Part shown: in pieces, positions 34,673 through 45,890 of the stretch
How the letters are laid out: each line of letters begins with the position of its first letter
How positions within the stretch are numbered: the first letter of the stretch is position 1
Origin: Atopsyche davidsoni
Taxonomy: Eukaryota; Arthropoda; Insecta; Trichoptera; Hydrobiosidae
Reading direction: 5' to 3'
Assembly (NCBI GenBank): GCA_022113835.1
Contig: JAILWY010000006.1
Coordinates: forward strand, 10,462,501-10,526,500
DNA: 64,000 nucleotides
The notes under the pieces: generated by a model
What the model was told of the DNA's origin: nothing
The model's input: only the letters and a program-made list of their open reading frames with translations
Database searches by the model: none
Position numbers and translations under genes: made by a program

Positions 34673-37600
34673 CTAGTACCGGCGCCGCTTGTTGGGGAAG
34701 TCGTCCTGTCGGCTGTCCCACCGCCCCAACCCGTCGTCGAAGCCCATGCGACCGCCCATCGGCTCGAAATGCTCCATGTACGGCGCGTCCTATACATCAC
34801 CCGCCATAAAACTTAGCAACCACTCTGCTTTGCCACAACACAGTCCGGCCCCCGCACGCGGATGTGCTGGCGCCCTGCTGGCGCCCTGCCGCCACGCTCC
34901 CCGTCCCGCCTCGTTTCAACGGGGTGGGGAGCGCGTACTGCAGCGCGCCATAGACCAGCACTGCGGGCAGTGTCAGCGCGGGTACAAAATAACAATTCAG
35001 TACATTCCACCACCTGAGTCAACAAAGGTGGTGGAAAACAAAAAACCATTTTTTTGATATGCAATTTGATAATTGAACATTCCAGAAGAGTCAATATCCA
35101 TCATAAATACCAAAGGTAACTCATAGCCGTTTCTCATAAAATAGTCAACGCAATATTATTGGACGTAACCATATCAATGTATCCTCGTCAAACCAAACAA
35201 CACTTCCCCGCTGGACTGGCACCTGTGAGTAATCAGCTCTCCATACCTGAAGACAATTTTGTCACAAACTTTGTATGGCACAAAATATACACGCCTTGTT
35301 TTCATTTTTGCTTTTATCATCAAAAATTATGAGTTTGGAATTCCCAAAATCAATGTTACAAGAGCTCGCAAAAGAAAATTAAAACTAAATGGCTTTCTTA
35401 AAAAAAAGTTCTGTGACAAAAAATAGCCCAAGAAATATTTTCTATATGATTAATGTCTGAGGTTATAATTTGTTGGATTTTGAATAGAAGTGATTAAAGT
35501 GTACTTAAGACAAACGACTTCATTTTATCCACAGCACCAATATAAATTAACATATACCCCCAATCCCATTTAATAATTTGAAATATGAAATTAATGATGA
35601 ATGAGTAGTAAAATTGTATTTATGCAAAAATTCAGCAGATTATATAAAAAGTAGTTTCCAAGGTTTCATAAACCGCCGACGGAACAGCTCGGGAAGGTTG
35701 CATGGTTTGACCGGCCGGCAGCCGGATATAATCACCGCACTAGTGATGAAACACCCTACTGATATCTCCACAGATAAATCTATCATTACCGCCAGAGTGA
35801 GTCGTCACTCCAAACAGATACCCACCGAGAGATGAGTCGAGGCACCAGGCTGCTCGAGAAGCTACAATATAATAGACGACCGCATTTGAAGTCAAAGCTA
35901 TTTATAGCTTTGCAAGGAAAGAACAATTTCACTAAGTGCTACCTTCTAAAGGTATAATAATTTCGATAAACATTGAATTGTATTAAAAAAAAAAAAAAAA
36001 CGAAGTATATTTATGTCCAATACGTTTCTGTTGTGCTTAGAAAGCACTCAATAAAATTGGCATCACTAGTGTCAAGGTGTAGGTGTAATATTAATGCACT
36101 GTGTGATGTTTTAACAAAATGTTACACATTTATATATCAATTATAAAATATTTACTTGGATACTAATATTTATTTAAATTATTAGAATTTATTCCACTCA
36201 TTGATTCAACTGTTGTAAAATCTAACCAAGTAGAAACAACAGCTTTAATAATGATTCATGTTTATCTTGCTGTGAATGAATTTCATGGAGTTTACAAAAT
36301 TAAAAGCACACAAATTACGAAAAAAATTGCAGATTGCCAAACAAATCATCTTGAGTCAATATGAAAAGTTATTAGTGATCAGTGTAAGAACTTTCAGCTG
36401 CAGCTAAATAGATTTATCAAGAGATAGTGAACATTACATTGAACATAGAAGGTATTTTCAGAAACAGATGCGTACATCTACAACATAATCCATAGAATAA
36501 CCAATTTACCCAATTTCAATGTCATTGAAAACGTTGGTATAAACTCAAAAACAACATTCAAAAATCACACATGTATTTCATAAAGGTGCTCATTATAATT
36601 TAGATATGCTGCAGCCTTTATTCGATGAACAAAAAAATGGTTTTCTTGGGTCAATAATATTCCTAAACTTTTTAAATTAAGCCTGAATCACAACCGCAAG
36701 CAGGCGAATCAGCACACGCAGAAGCAGGGTTACTGCCGCTGCCGCACTGCCAAAGGAAGCAGGTGGCATCAGGCATTAAAATGTACTCCAATATACTGTT
36801 CGATGACAGCCAAAGAATTTTAAGTCAGAAAATATTACACATCACCAGTACACCCGAGTCAACTCAAAAAGCAGATAAAGTTTTCATTCAATAAATTTAT
36901 AAGATGTATTTCATCTACATAAAATATTTTTTTAAAAAATTAAAAAAAAAACCATAAAACCATTCAATAATTTTAAAAATGATTATATTTTTCTCAGATT
37001 GTAATGAAAGCCTTACGCTTGCATAATAAAATAATTATTATACACAACAATTTAATGAATCTGAATACTTGAATGAACTAGGAAAACGACTCGGATGTAA
37101 ACAGCAAGTGTATCAGTTATGCCCCAGTGAGCTTTAACTACTCCATCAAGTTAGATTTACCCATGGAAGTAAATCCCTGCAATATAAAGACCAAAGCCAG
37201 AGTGCAAGACTTACCATGCTGCCACCCATACCGGACATGGGCCCGTCGAAACCCCGCTTACTGTCTTGCATGGGAGCCATAGGACTGTCGTATCCGCCCA
37301 TGCCCTGCTCCTGCTCATCCAGAATGCGGTTCAACTGTTGTGCCTGTAAATTCGACATTGGTCAGACTCGGGTGTCGAAAGTTAACACAAGTCAATTGGT
37401 CCAAAAAAAAAAACAGCCAGTTCCATGCCCACAAGTGTATGTATATCCAAAATCGACACATCGATTTAACTATTAAAAAGATGCTTCCTTGGGATGAATT
37501 ATTGTTCCCCGCCGATGCAATTCGCTCTCCCGAGAGAGCGAGGGAGCGAATGAGAATGGCAGGGAGATGATGCAGAGGTGAGAATTGCATACCTGCATGA

Positions 37601-40600
37601 ATAGAGTATTCTCTTGCTGACGGCGCCGCAATTCATCCTCCTGGTGACGAATGCGCTCAGTCATCTCTTCTTGTTGACGGAGTATAACCACGCGGTCTTG
37701 CTCGCGCATCTCATCAACACGAGTCTCTGCCATTTCCCATGAACGCTTCTGACGCTCTCTATCCTGCTCCCGCTGTCGCAACTCTGGAATGACATTAGGC
37801 AATGATAATAGTGCTAAATCTGATATAGAAATCTGTTTGTATCTAATTCATCTGTTCATCCAACGTCGACACACTTGTCACATAGGTGACAGTGCTTCCT
37901 ATGGATTTCTAATTTCCCCCTAAATCCAATTTCATTGCCTAGAGTAAAGACATGAAATTCCGCATATTTTAGGGGATCTGATGACACATAGGGTGCAAAA
38001 TGTGAACTCACGTTCCCGAAGAAGCTCTGTCTCATGCTCGTACTTAGCATATTCCATCTGAGCCTCGAGCTTGTCTTCTTCCATGTGCATTTCACGGTGC
38101 AAGGCTTCCTCCTTCTGCTTGTACAGCTCATGCAGCTGCTTCCAGCGAGTGCCATATTCATGCTCGAAACTGTCTGCCTCTGCAAAGCGCGGTCCTATCT
38201 GTAAACATGCACCTTTAATACTCCATGTTGCTTTTATGAAAGTTAATTTAAATTATTCAGGATCCAATAGTCTACAAACCTCTCTGGAACGGATGAAATC
38301 TTGATTTTTCCTGGGCATAGACTTCTCGGTGTATCCATCGGCCTCGTCCACATCATCCAGACTCTCCACTACCACCGGCCGCAGGGACCTGTAGCACATA
38401 GCTCATTAAAATACCTGACTCCTTGCATAACTTTGTTAATTCAGTGGGCATTGCTCTTATTGTTAGTTTTTTGTCCACCCTATTTCGACACATTGAATGT
38501 TACAAAACAGTAATGCTTCCTATGGGTGAATTTAATCTACCCTACAGTATTGGCACTTGAGTTATTTCTTTATTTGAAATACCAAGCGTGGCGTATGACT
38601 GGGGATAGTGAGTTCGCCTTGTAGATAACAACTTACGCAGTAAGGAAGAAACATCTATCGCTGCAGTGCCTGATAGCAGCCATGGCTCCGGCCTTGCGGT
38701 GGAATTCCACCAGTCCCTCCCCCAAAGACTTCCCGCGTTCATCCACTTTCACAATGGCACGCTCAATCTGCAAATAGAGCAACATTAGTACATCTTAATA
38801 ATTACGACACTTCCTGATCCCTCAAAATAAGTGGAAATAGTCTGTACCTTGCCGAAGATCTCAAACGCCTTGTAGAGTAGTTCATTGGACACAAAGGAAG
38901 TTAGGTTTTTGACTTTGATGGCAGCATTGTGAGGAGCAAAGCGCACTCTCAGAGGGCGTCCTCGTCGAATGCGACCATCTACTTCACGCTTGGCCTTCTC
39001 TGCATTGGCTTTGTAATCCTATAATAATGAACTTATTAACAAAAAGAACAAAAATACCAAGTATAGTTCACACAAACAAAGCGATTGACTGTACACCTCT
39101 ATCGACACATAACTGTTACAGAACAGAAATGCTTCCTATCGGTGTCCTCGATATACCCGGCAGTTTTGGCACTCTGCTATTCCTAGAGATAGAATACAAA
39201 GTGTGGCGGATAAACTGGGGATGACATTATTTAACAACATAACTCACAATTCTGATGAAAGCAAAGTTCTTGTCCTTGTTGACAAACAGCTCAGCGGTCT
39301 CCCCATAAGCGTTGAAGATGTCCAGTAGTTCTTGCTCAGTGATGTCATTGGTGAGATTACCGATGTACAGACGGTTGCGCCCTGAGAACTTCTGCTCCAC
39401 CTGCTCCAGTGGAGGAAGATCTACCATGGACCCCGACAGCTCTTTCAGCTTGGTCATCATGAAATGTTCCTGTAGGTGGCATAAAAATTAGACACTTTTA
39501 CATAATTTTCTATTACATCAAATTAGTGTAATAGAAAAAAAATTTAGCAGTGTTCACCCGATTTCGACACATCTGCCGTATTGAACAGTGATGCTTCCTT
39601 AGGGTGGTCACTCTTCCCCTCGTTTGGCACTCTGCTGATCTCAGATCGAGATAAGAAAGTGTGGCGTAAAACTGGGGATCGGAAAGATAGACAGTAGTGC
39701 AAACTTACATCACGCCCACCAATGTTGCCTCCGCCAATCTTGTCGTTGTTCATGTTACGTCGCTGCGGAGGCCTCATGCCTTGATTTCCTTGAGGCTTGT
39801 TGAGGTTCCCAGTGGACTGATGCTGGGGCTGACTGTTGACAAGGTTGCCCTGCGGCTTAGCAAGGTTTCCGGTGGACTGGTGCTGGGGTTTGTTGGCAGT
39901 GTTGAGATTGCCCTGGAACTTGTTCAGGTTGTTGGGGTTGCTTTGGTTATTCTGTTGCGGCAGTCTGTTTTGGTTGTTCTGCAGCTGGGGGCGAGCCTGA
40001 TTGTTTTGCTGCAGAGGACGATTCTGGTTGTTTTGCTGCGGGGGTTTATTTTGCTGGTTGGCCTGATTAGTTTGCTGCTGCTGCTGTTGCTGGGGGCGGT
40101 TCTGGTTATTTAGGTTGTTTTGCTGCTGCGGCGGTGGTTTGTTTTGTTGGTTGGCAGCATGCTGGGGAGTCTTATTCAGCGGAGTGTTGACATTTTTGAT
40201 AACGTTCTGCTGCTGTTGCTGAGGCTTATTGACCTGCACAAAAATACAGAAAATTATCAATATGAAAAATAATTTTGAGAAGAAGACTACAGTAGGTAAT
40301 CATCAGTAATGTATGTTAAGAATCATCACACAAAGTGTTCAAACTACTTTCATCAAAAGCATCATAGTATTAAGAAATAAATAAAAGAAGACTTAAATAG
40401 ATTGCATAAATGAACATTAACAATTAGTCAAATTCAGTAAACATGGAGTCAGGGATTCTTACATTTTGGTTTGGTTGGATTACAGGCTTGACCGGAGTAG
40501 TGACTGGAGCTGCTGGTTTCTGAGCGGGAGCAGGTGTAGGCGCAGGAGTTGCTGCAACAGCTACAGGGGCAGGAGTCTGCTGGGGCTTCACCTCAGCCTG

Positions 40601-41744
40601 TACTGGCGGCTTCTGTGGAGTTGCAGGTTCTTGTTTGATCTATATAGGAAATGACAAAAGTGGAAAAAGATTAACAATAAATAAAAATTACAACACAAAA
40701 ATTCGTATAACTTTAAAATAGTGTGAAACAATAAATAAAAAAAATCAATATCTTCAAAAATTTAACAAGTTTGTAGCATTCATTGTCTCAAATAAAACTT
40801 GTGCACCCTATTTCGACACATTAGATATTATAAAATATCAATGCTTCCTATGGGTGAGTTCAGTTTACCCTGCAGTATTGGCACTTTGATATTTCTTCGT
40901 TTGAAAAACAAAGCGTGGCGTACAACTGGGGATACTATATTCAAGCTATCCATATTTTATTCATAATATTCATAGAACGAACTCCATTACAGTAGTAAAA
41001 TATTGTAGATATAAACGCGCGTACAGATAAGAGATAACGAAGAAACTGCGTGTCAAAAAGAAAGATAAGCATTTCGGTTCCCGGACACATTAGCGGATTG
41101 ATAATAGTCCCAACGCTGCGTAAAATATAATATGATGCTATATTTGACCGCGGTAGAGAAAATAGACAAGGTTATCGACTGACTCCCAGATATTTCAAAT
41201 ATTAGATCACGTGGTAAAAGCTTTGAGGAATGAATAATATGCGCCTCCAATCGTGAGCGTTTTAGTGACGAATACAATAATCGCAAACATGGAACAAAAT
41301 AAAAGTAGCAACTTAAAAAAAATATTTTTATATTACAAAATAAGTACTTGCGTGTGAAAAGTGCGTGAGAAACTCATTTCAAATATAAACTAAACTCAAA
41401 CTCAAATTATGACTAATTTCCAAAAGTAAAGGACGCGTGGATAGCGAAGCATCGCTCGGTCGCCATTTTGTACCAGTTGAAGTGATGCATGTCACGAAAA
41501 AAAAAATGCTCACCTCCTTGTTCTGTCTGTTGAAGTTGTTCTGGCTGTTGTAGTTCGGGTTTCTGTTCTGCATGCCCTGGTGGCCCTGATTACCTTGGTC
41601 GAACCGAGAAAACCTATTATTTCCTCGATTATTGTTCCGCCGGTTGCCTCCTTGCCTTTGTGGCTGAGGTTGTCCCCCCATTCCGCGGTTCATGTAGTTA
41701 TTACCGCCAAAATTCATCATGCCGGGCATCATGTTACGGTTCAT
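34673..41744 (-). CDS. nonA: NonA/Hrp65-type DBHS RNA-binding protein (11 exons)
   Basis: Coding exons on minus: 41744-41514, 40639-40463, 40233-39709, 39469-39248, 39018-38848, 38767-38637, 38388-38280, 38198-38012, 37783-37593, 37343-37215, 34789-34673, together 2190 nt (729 aa plus stop). The N-terminal 310 residues are low complexity: an Asn/Gly/Arg-rich start, a Pro/Ala section, then a long Gln/Asn-rich section. RRM1 begins at NRLYIGNL (about residue 343), RRM2 at [13 protein letters not shown] (about 417), followed by a NOPS region (RPVVVE...GYTEK) and a long charged coiled coil. The C-terminus ends in FPNKRRRY, a likely nuclear-localisation tail. Family members (Drosophila NonA, Chironomus Hrp65, vertebrate NONO/SFPQ/PSPC1) dimerise and act in nuclear RNA retention, splicing and transcription. 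Introns host snoRNAs (separate entries). All exon joins are phase-compatible. Confidence 0.93.
36672..36746 (-). other. Possible alternative terminal exon of nonA
   Basis: A strong acceptor (CCTGCTTCCTTTGGCAG) precedes a minus frame that joins in phase with exon 10 and gives a 24-residue Cys/Ser-rich tail (CGSGSNPAS...) before a stop. DBHS genes in dipterans make C-terminal isoforms, so this is plausible, but composition alone cannot prove use. Confidence 0.25.
37437..37571 (-). ncRNA. H/ACA snoRNA, nonA family member 6 (intron 9)
   Basis: The 3' hairpin keeps the family pocket (AGGAAG on the 5' side, TGTCGA on the 3' side). Its stem is TTTAA/TTAAA, base stem ATCC/GGAT, and ACA follows at 37442-37440. 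The hinge has a perfect H box ACAATA. The 5' hairpin is unlike members 1-4: stem ATTCGCTC/GAGCGAAT over base CCCTGCC/GGCGGGG. It lies 93 nt from the 3' splice site. Confidence 0.75.
37850..37979 (-). ncRNA. H/ACA snoRNA, nonA family member 5 (intron 8)
   Basis: 3' hairpin stem TGTCAC/GTGACA is perfect around loop CTAT (as read on minus), with the family pocket AGGAAG...TGTCGA and base ATCC/GGAT, then ACA at 37855-37853. H box AAATTA. The 5' hairpin has base CCCCTAAA/TTTAGGGG and upper stem AATTTCAT/ATGAAATT, different from members 1-4. It lies 66 nt from the 3' splice site. Confidence 0.8.
38469..38608 (-). ncRNA. H/ACA snoRNA, nonA family member 4 (intron 6)
   Basis: Family sequence from CCCCAGT to ACA (38474-38472). 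H box AGATTA. Both hairpins are present: 5' upper stem TATTTC/GAAATA, 3' stem GTT/AAC extended by CATT/AATG. The 3' base is CACCC/GGGTG. It lies 80 nt from the 3' splice site. Confidence 0.8.
39087..39224 (-). ncRNA. H/ACA snoRNA, nonA family member 3 (intron 4)
   Basis: The 3' hairpin base is ACACC/GGTGT, a compensated version of the CACCC/GGGTG seen in members 1, 2 and 4, and ACA (39092-39090) follows at once. The upper stem is CTGTT/AACAG. The 5' hairpin base is CCCAGTTT/AAACTG..GGG. The hinge box ATATCG departs from ANANNA in the last base. It lies 68 nt from the 3' splice site. Confidence 0.8.
39548..39681 (-). ncRNA. H/ACA snoRNA, nonA family member 2 (intron 3)
   Basis: Family pocket AGGAAGC...TGTCGA, base CACCC/GGGTG, ACA at 39553-39551, 5' upper stem ATCTC/GAGAT. 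Hinge AGAGTG is a near-H box. It lies 78 nt from the 3' splice site. Confidence 0.78.
40297..40372 (-). ncRNA. Probable C/D-box snoRNA in nonA intron 2
   Basis: C-like box ATGATGC (40365-40359), internal GTGATGATT that fits a C' box, and D box CTGA (40306-40303). A short TAAT/ATTA terminal pairing flanks the boxes. The D box is 69 nt upstream of the 3' splice site, the same spacing as in the neighbouring host gene. The weak C box keeps confidence moderate. Confidence 0.5.
40797..40935 (-). ncRNA. H/ACA snoRNA, nonA family member 1 (intron 1)
   Basis: 5' hairpin base CCC-AGT/ACTG-GGG with upper stem CTTTGTTT/AAACGAAG. Near-H hinge AAACTG. The 3' hairpin has base CACCC/GGGTG, pocket AGGAAGC and TGTCGA, and upper stem CATT-GATATT/AATATC-AATG. 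ACA at 40802-40800. It sits in the longest cargo intron, 157 nt from the 3' splice site. Confidence 0.8.
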
Positions 41745-41880
41745 GGGTAAAACAGCGTAACTGCGCGTCGGTAAAACAATTAAAACTTAATTTGCAAGGC
41801 TACAATCGATTCTAGCACACTCTCGATGAACGACCTCAAGCGACGAGCGGCGCGTCAGGGGAACGAATGGGCGGAAACAA
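41745..41880 (-). promoter_or_regulatory. nonA 5' UTR and promoter-proximal region
   Basis: GC-richer DNA just upstream of the nonA start codon. The ATG at 41744 opens a frame that splices cleanly. No TATA box is obvious, and the transcription start cannot be fixed. Confidence 0.4.
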
Positions 41881-43367
41881 GAAGCGCCTTGTATTTATAA
41901 ACGTTGCGACAGAAACGTGAACTACAAATGGTTACGTTTAAAATATAAATTCTAAAGCACCGACCTCACTTTTTCCTATAACTCAATTTTTATAATCACC
42001 ACTTAATATGTTTATCAATCATGATTGTCCCTTAAATTATTTGTCCATATTATATTAAATCTAATAATAAATAAATGTGATTGAAATATTTTGGCTAGTG
42101 CAATACGCGTTTTTATTACCTACTAAATAAAATATAATTTATAATATAAAATGTGGAAACAATTAGTAACCTTCTAAATACTACAGAAATACTTTATTGT
42201 AATAGCATAAAACTCTGCAATCTTACAATCTTTAATACAGTGTAAATAATTTCCACATGTTTTAAATTTCACCTTTTGGTCAGTTTGCTATGCGCATAAA
42301 ATTTTGATTCTATTTTATTAAGATCTATAAAACTATAAAATATTTCACATACATACTACTCTATATGTTTTTATCATACGAATAAAAATATACTTTGCGA
42401 ATATTTGTATAGTTTAAAAAGTTTTGACAAAACAAATATTAATATAGCTGTAATGGCCGTCAAAACTTACAAAATTTTTAAAACAGATAATGTCTGCACG
42501 CGAAAAAAATTGACTTGTTAATCAATGGCATTCATTACAGTATTCGTAATCTTAATTGGTTTTTGATAGCAATGCTTGTCTGATAAATCAATTGTTTTTT
42601 GGCCTATTGGTTTTTTTTTAGTTAGAAAGTATGAGTTTTTTTTCTTTTCAAAGAGAAAAACAAAGGCCAGTTTCCTGGTTGGAGAACCTTCTTAATGTTA
42701 ATATAGTTTCCCCATATCTTTAATCTTCTTATCTTAGAGATTTCATAACATACTTCTAAATTATTTTCTTTATGAAATAAATCAAATTTATTAAATGAGC
42801 TTCATAATTTTAAAATTTATTTATCTTACTAAAAACCATTCAAATGTTACACACAAGTCACTTTCAAAGTTGTTTGTTTTGACTCAAATTCCTAGTCTAT
42901 CAAACAGCTTTTAAAATGAAAATTGTAATTATTTTGTAGTTCTTTTTTATTCACAAGTAGGTCGTGTGAGTATGTGTTATTAACTTCAAAGCTTTGGATA
43001 GGTTTATTGCATCTTTTCTATTATTAAAATATAACAATAGACAGATTTTGGATTCAAGTCAACCAAACGAGTGAGGGAAAAAATACACCTGTTTTTGTTT
43101 TTAAATAAAATACTTTATTGAGAGAAGAGAAGCCATGAATCCATGAAGAGAACCTGAATCTCTATAGTACAAGATAGAGATTCCTCTATGAGATTGAGAT
43201 GAGTTGCAGCACTTGTGAAGTCTTGATATTAAGATATTCCAATTATCCCTATCAATGTTGTACAAAATATGAGAGTTGGATTTGACAGACAGGTATCAAT
43301 TAATGCCAAATCTTTGATAAATGCAACAAATGAACGAAACTGGGTTTTTAAAATATAGATTATCTAA
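41881..43367. other. Intergenic DNA between nonA and the zinc-finger gene
   Basis: AT-rich. I see no gene, only the likely 3' UTR of the zinc-finger gene (minus strand) near 43367-43100, with AATAAA-type signals around 43112. Confidence 0.5.
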
Positions 43368-45315
43368 TTAAACACCTTCAGTGTGACTGAGTTTGTGTTT
43401 ATCTAAATATTGTATACGTCTACATGAATAACTACAGAAATCACAAAAATACAGGTTTTTTTCATGTATCAGTTTGTGTCTCCTCAAAGATTGCAACCGT
43501 CCACATGTAAAATCACAAATGTCACAGCCGTAAGGCTTCTCCCCGGTATGAATGCGTTTATGTATCTTCAATGCATTTAAAACCTTGCATGTGAAGCTAC
43601 ATTGATCACAACCTAAGGGCTTTTCTTTTGAATGGATAAGTTTATGTATTTTCAAATAATCATACTTTTTACACGTAAAACTACACTGATCACATGTGTG
43701 CGGTCTTTCTCGGGTGTGAATGAGCTTATGATTCTTTAAGCCATGTACATATTTGCACGAGAAAGAACACTGATCACAAACGTAAGCATTCTTTTCATTA
43801 TGAATAACCTTGTGTTTCTTCAAACGCAGCACACTTTTACATTTAAACGCACATTGATCGCAACCAAATTGGTTCTTATCAGTGTGTACGAGCTTATGCG
43901 TCTTCATATAACCCATTTGTTTGCATGAAAAGTCACATTGATCACAAGTAAAAGGTTTTTCTCCAGTATGAATCAGTTTGTGAGTTTTCAAAGCGTTCAT
44001 ATGTCTGCAAGTAAAGCTGCACTGCTCGCAAGCGATGGGTTTTTTCGCACCATGGGTGAGTTTGTGTCTCTTCAAGTGGTGCAAGTACTTGCAGGTAAAG
44101 TTACACAGATCACAAGCAATAGGCTTGAGGTCACTATGAATAAGCTTGTGCGCTTTCAGATTACTCAGTTGCTTGCATGCAAAGTCACATTCATCACAAG
44201 CAAATGGCTTCTCTTCAGTGTGGATGAGCTTGTGCCGATTTAAATGACATAAAAACTTGCATGAAAAGCTGCATTGATCACAAGAATTCGGCTTAATACC
44301 TTGGTCTATTTTCTTTTTGGTTCTGGAATAATTATTTTTATAAGATAGTGATTGTTTTGTTTTTGAAGGCTTACTTGCTGTTTCAAATTCCACCTATAAC
44401 AGATAGTTGTGTTACTTAACTGAGTATGTTTGCTTTTGATCATAATCTTAATATAATTATTGATATTTTTGAAAATACCTGATCACGATCGAAGGAGTTA
44501 ACTGAAGCTGATGTTTCTTGATCTTTAAGTGCTGTATCAAGATTTAAGTCATCGATTTTGATTTCTTCACTTCTATAAGTATCATTAGGTGCAGTAGAGT
44601 TAACGATTTCACCTTCCCTCAATTTCTGATCTATTATAATATTGGAATGATTGACAGTTAAAGGATGACATTGTTCTGCAGATTGTGCGATTGCCTGAGT
44701 TTTCTCAATTTTTATCTGGAAAATAAGCAACTAGAAAATTAATGATATAGTTGTTTGATTATCACGTTAGCATTATCACAAGTTTATATTAGTGACTTGG
44801 CATGCTATTATACTGTTTTTTATGATTATGATTACATTGTATTAGAACTGACGATTGGATTCTCCACATGGATAGCGGAATGAAGTAATATCTCTTCTCT
44901 CAAGTTTTATGCAGCATCCGGTTTCACCCAGAGCATTAGTTGGCTTTTATAGGCAGAATGAATTCACAAGTCAATTCATGAAATAAAGAATGTAGGAATA
45001 TAATTTTGTCTTTTAGTATTTTGTTCATGGATATATATTACCTTAATACAACTGAAGTTGTATGCCTGGTCCTCTTCAATATGAGAGACTTCACTTTTGA
45101 TTTTTTCGTTATCTTGAATGTTTCCAAGCATACCAGAAATGTTTGTTAAATCATTCAGAAATAATTTTGAGTTGCTCATAGTATGGTACGAGTACATACT
45201 TAATAGGTTTTCTTGTTTAGCACAACTTGAAACATACGTAATTTCCAACTGCTGATCCTTTGGTTTAATGATTACCTGCTTAATTTGGGTTTCCGTTTTA
45301 TATATTGCTGGAAAT
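43368..45315 (-). CDS. C2H2 zinc-finger protein, 11 fingers (3' exons; 5' end not found)
   Basis: Three exons join in frame on minus: 45315-45042, 44715-44479 and 44393-43368, with good splice sites and phase-0 junctions between them. The first two encode an acidic, Ser/Glu-rich region with KSEVSH and KIEK motifs. The last holds eleven tandem fingers (C-x2-C-x12-H-x3-H), nearly all with a third Cys in a CDxCxFxC pattern, as seen in REST-like and several insect regulators. Linkers range from canonical TGEKPF/Y to divergent ones. It is probably a nuclear DNA-binding factor of unknown target. The 45315 acceptor requires an upstream exon contributing two bases; I could not identify it, nor any ZAD domain. 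Confidence 0.85.
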
Positions 45316-45890
45316 CTGAAAAGTTCACCACTATGAATTACACAAACGCCTACATATTATGAACCTACATTCTTTACCATATTATACTCTCACATTCCTT
45401 GCAATCATATAATCGCTTTGGGATTTAGAAATATAGTTAAATGGAGTTTTTGAGCAATCGTGACAAAAGTCAAGAATAAAGTTCGATATTAACGATGTGG
45501 GGTGAATTGCCAGTTAGAGTAGATTGCAAGCAAATATTAAAAAAATAGTACAAGCAAGCATACTTATTATAGACGATCAATTCTGCATATGACTGATCAG
45601 AAAACCATAAAATATTTTTTTAAATAAAATATGTTAAGTTTGAGCAGTTTACAGGTTTTTCTCATTAACATACATGTTATTAACATTTTTATACAAAATC
45701 CGTCATTTAAAACCTTCTGTCACCGGCAAGTGTTTATTCATATTTATTTTTGTGGCTGTCGCGTTCGTTCTTAGTGTTGCCAAGCTAACATAAACAAAAA
45801 AAAAACCTCATTTAATTTCTTTAAATTGGAAAAAAATTATAATTAAATATTGTTGAGGGACAAGACATTTGAATGGTGAAGATCCATTAA
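45316..45890. other. Upstream of the zinc-finger exons, no clear exon
   Basis: The first coding exon of the zinc-finger gene should lie here or further right. A minus frame RLYDCKECESII near 45400 has a C-x2-C look, but its splice would create a stop, so I leave it unassigned. Confidence 0.35.

Noticed and set aside
36721..36770. Seventh H/ACA copy in nonA intron 10 (contains AGGAAGCA)
   Set aside because: No TGTCGA partner, hairpin or ACA follows; the match is a short coincidence.
39697..40113. Plus-strand Leu/Val-rich 138-residue frame
   Set aside because: It is the antisense of the Gln/Asn-rich exon of nonA.
43743..44243. Plus-strand frames opposite the zinc-finger exon
   Set aside because: Antisense shadows of the tandem fingers.
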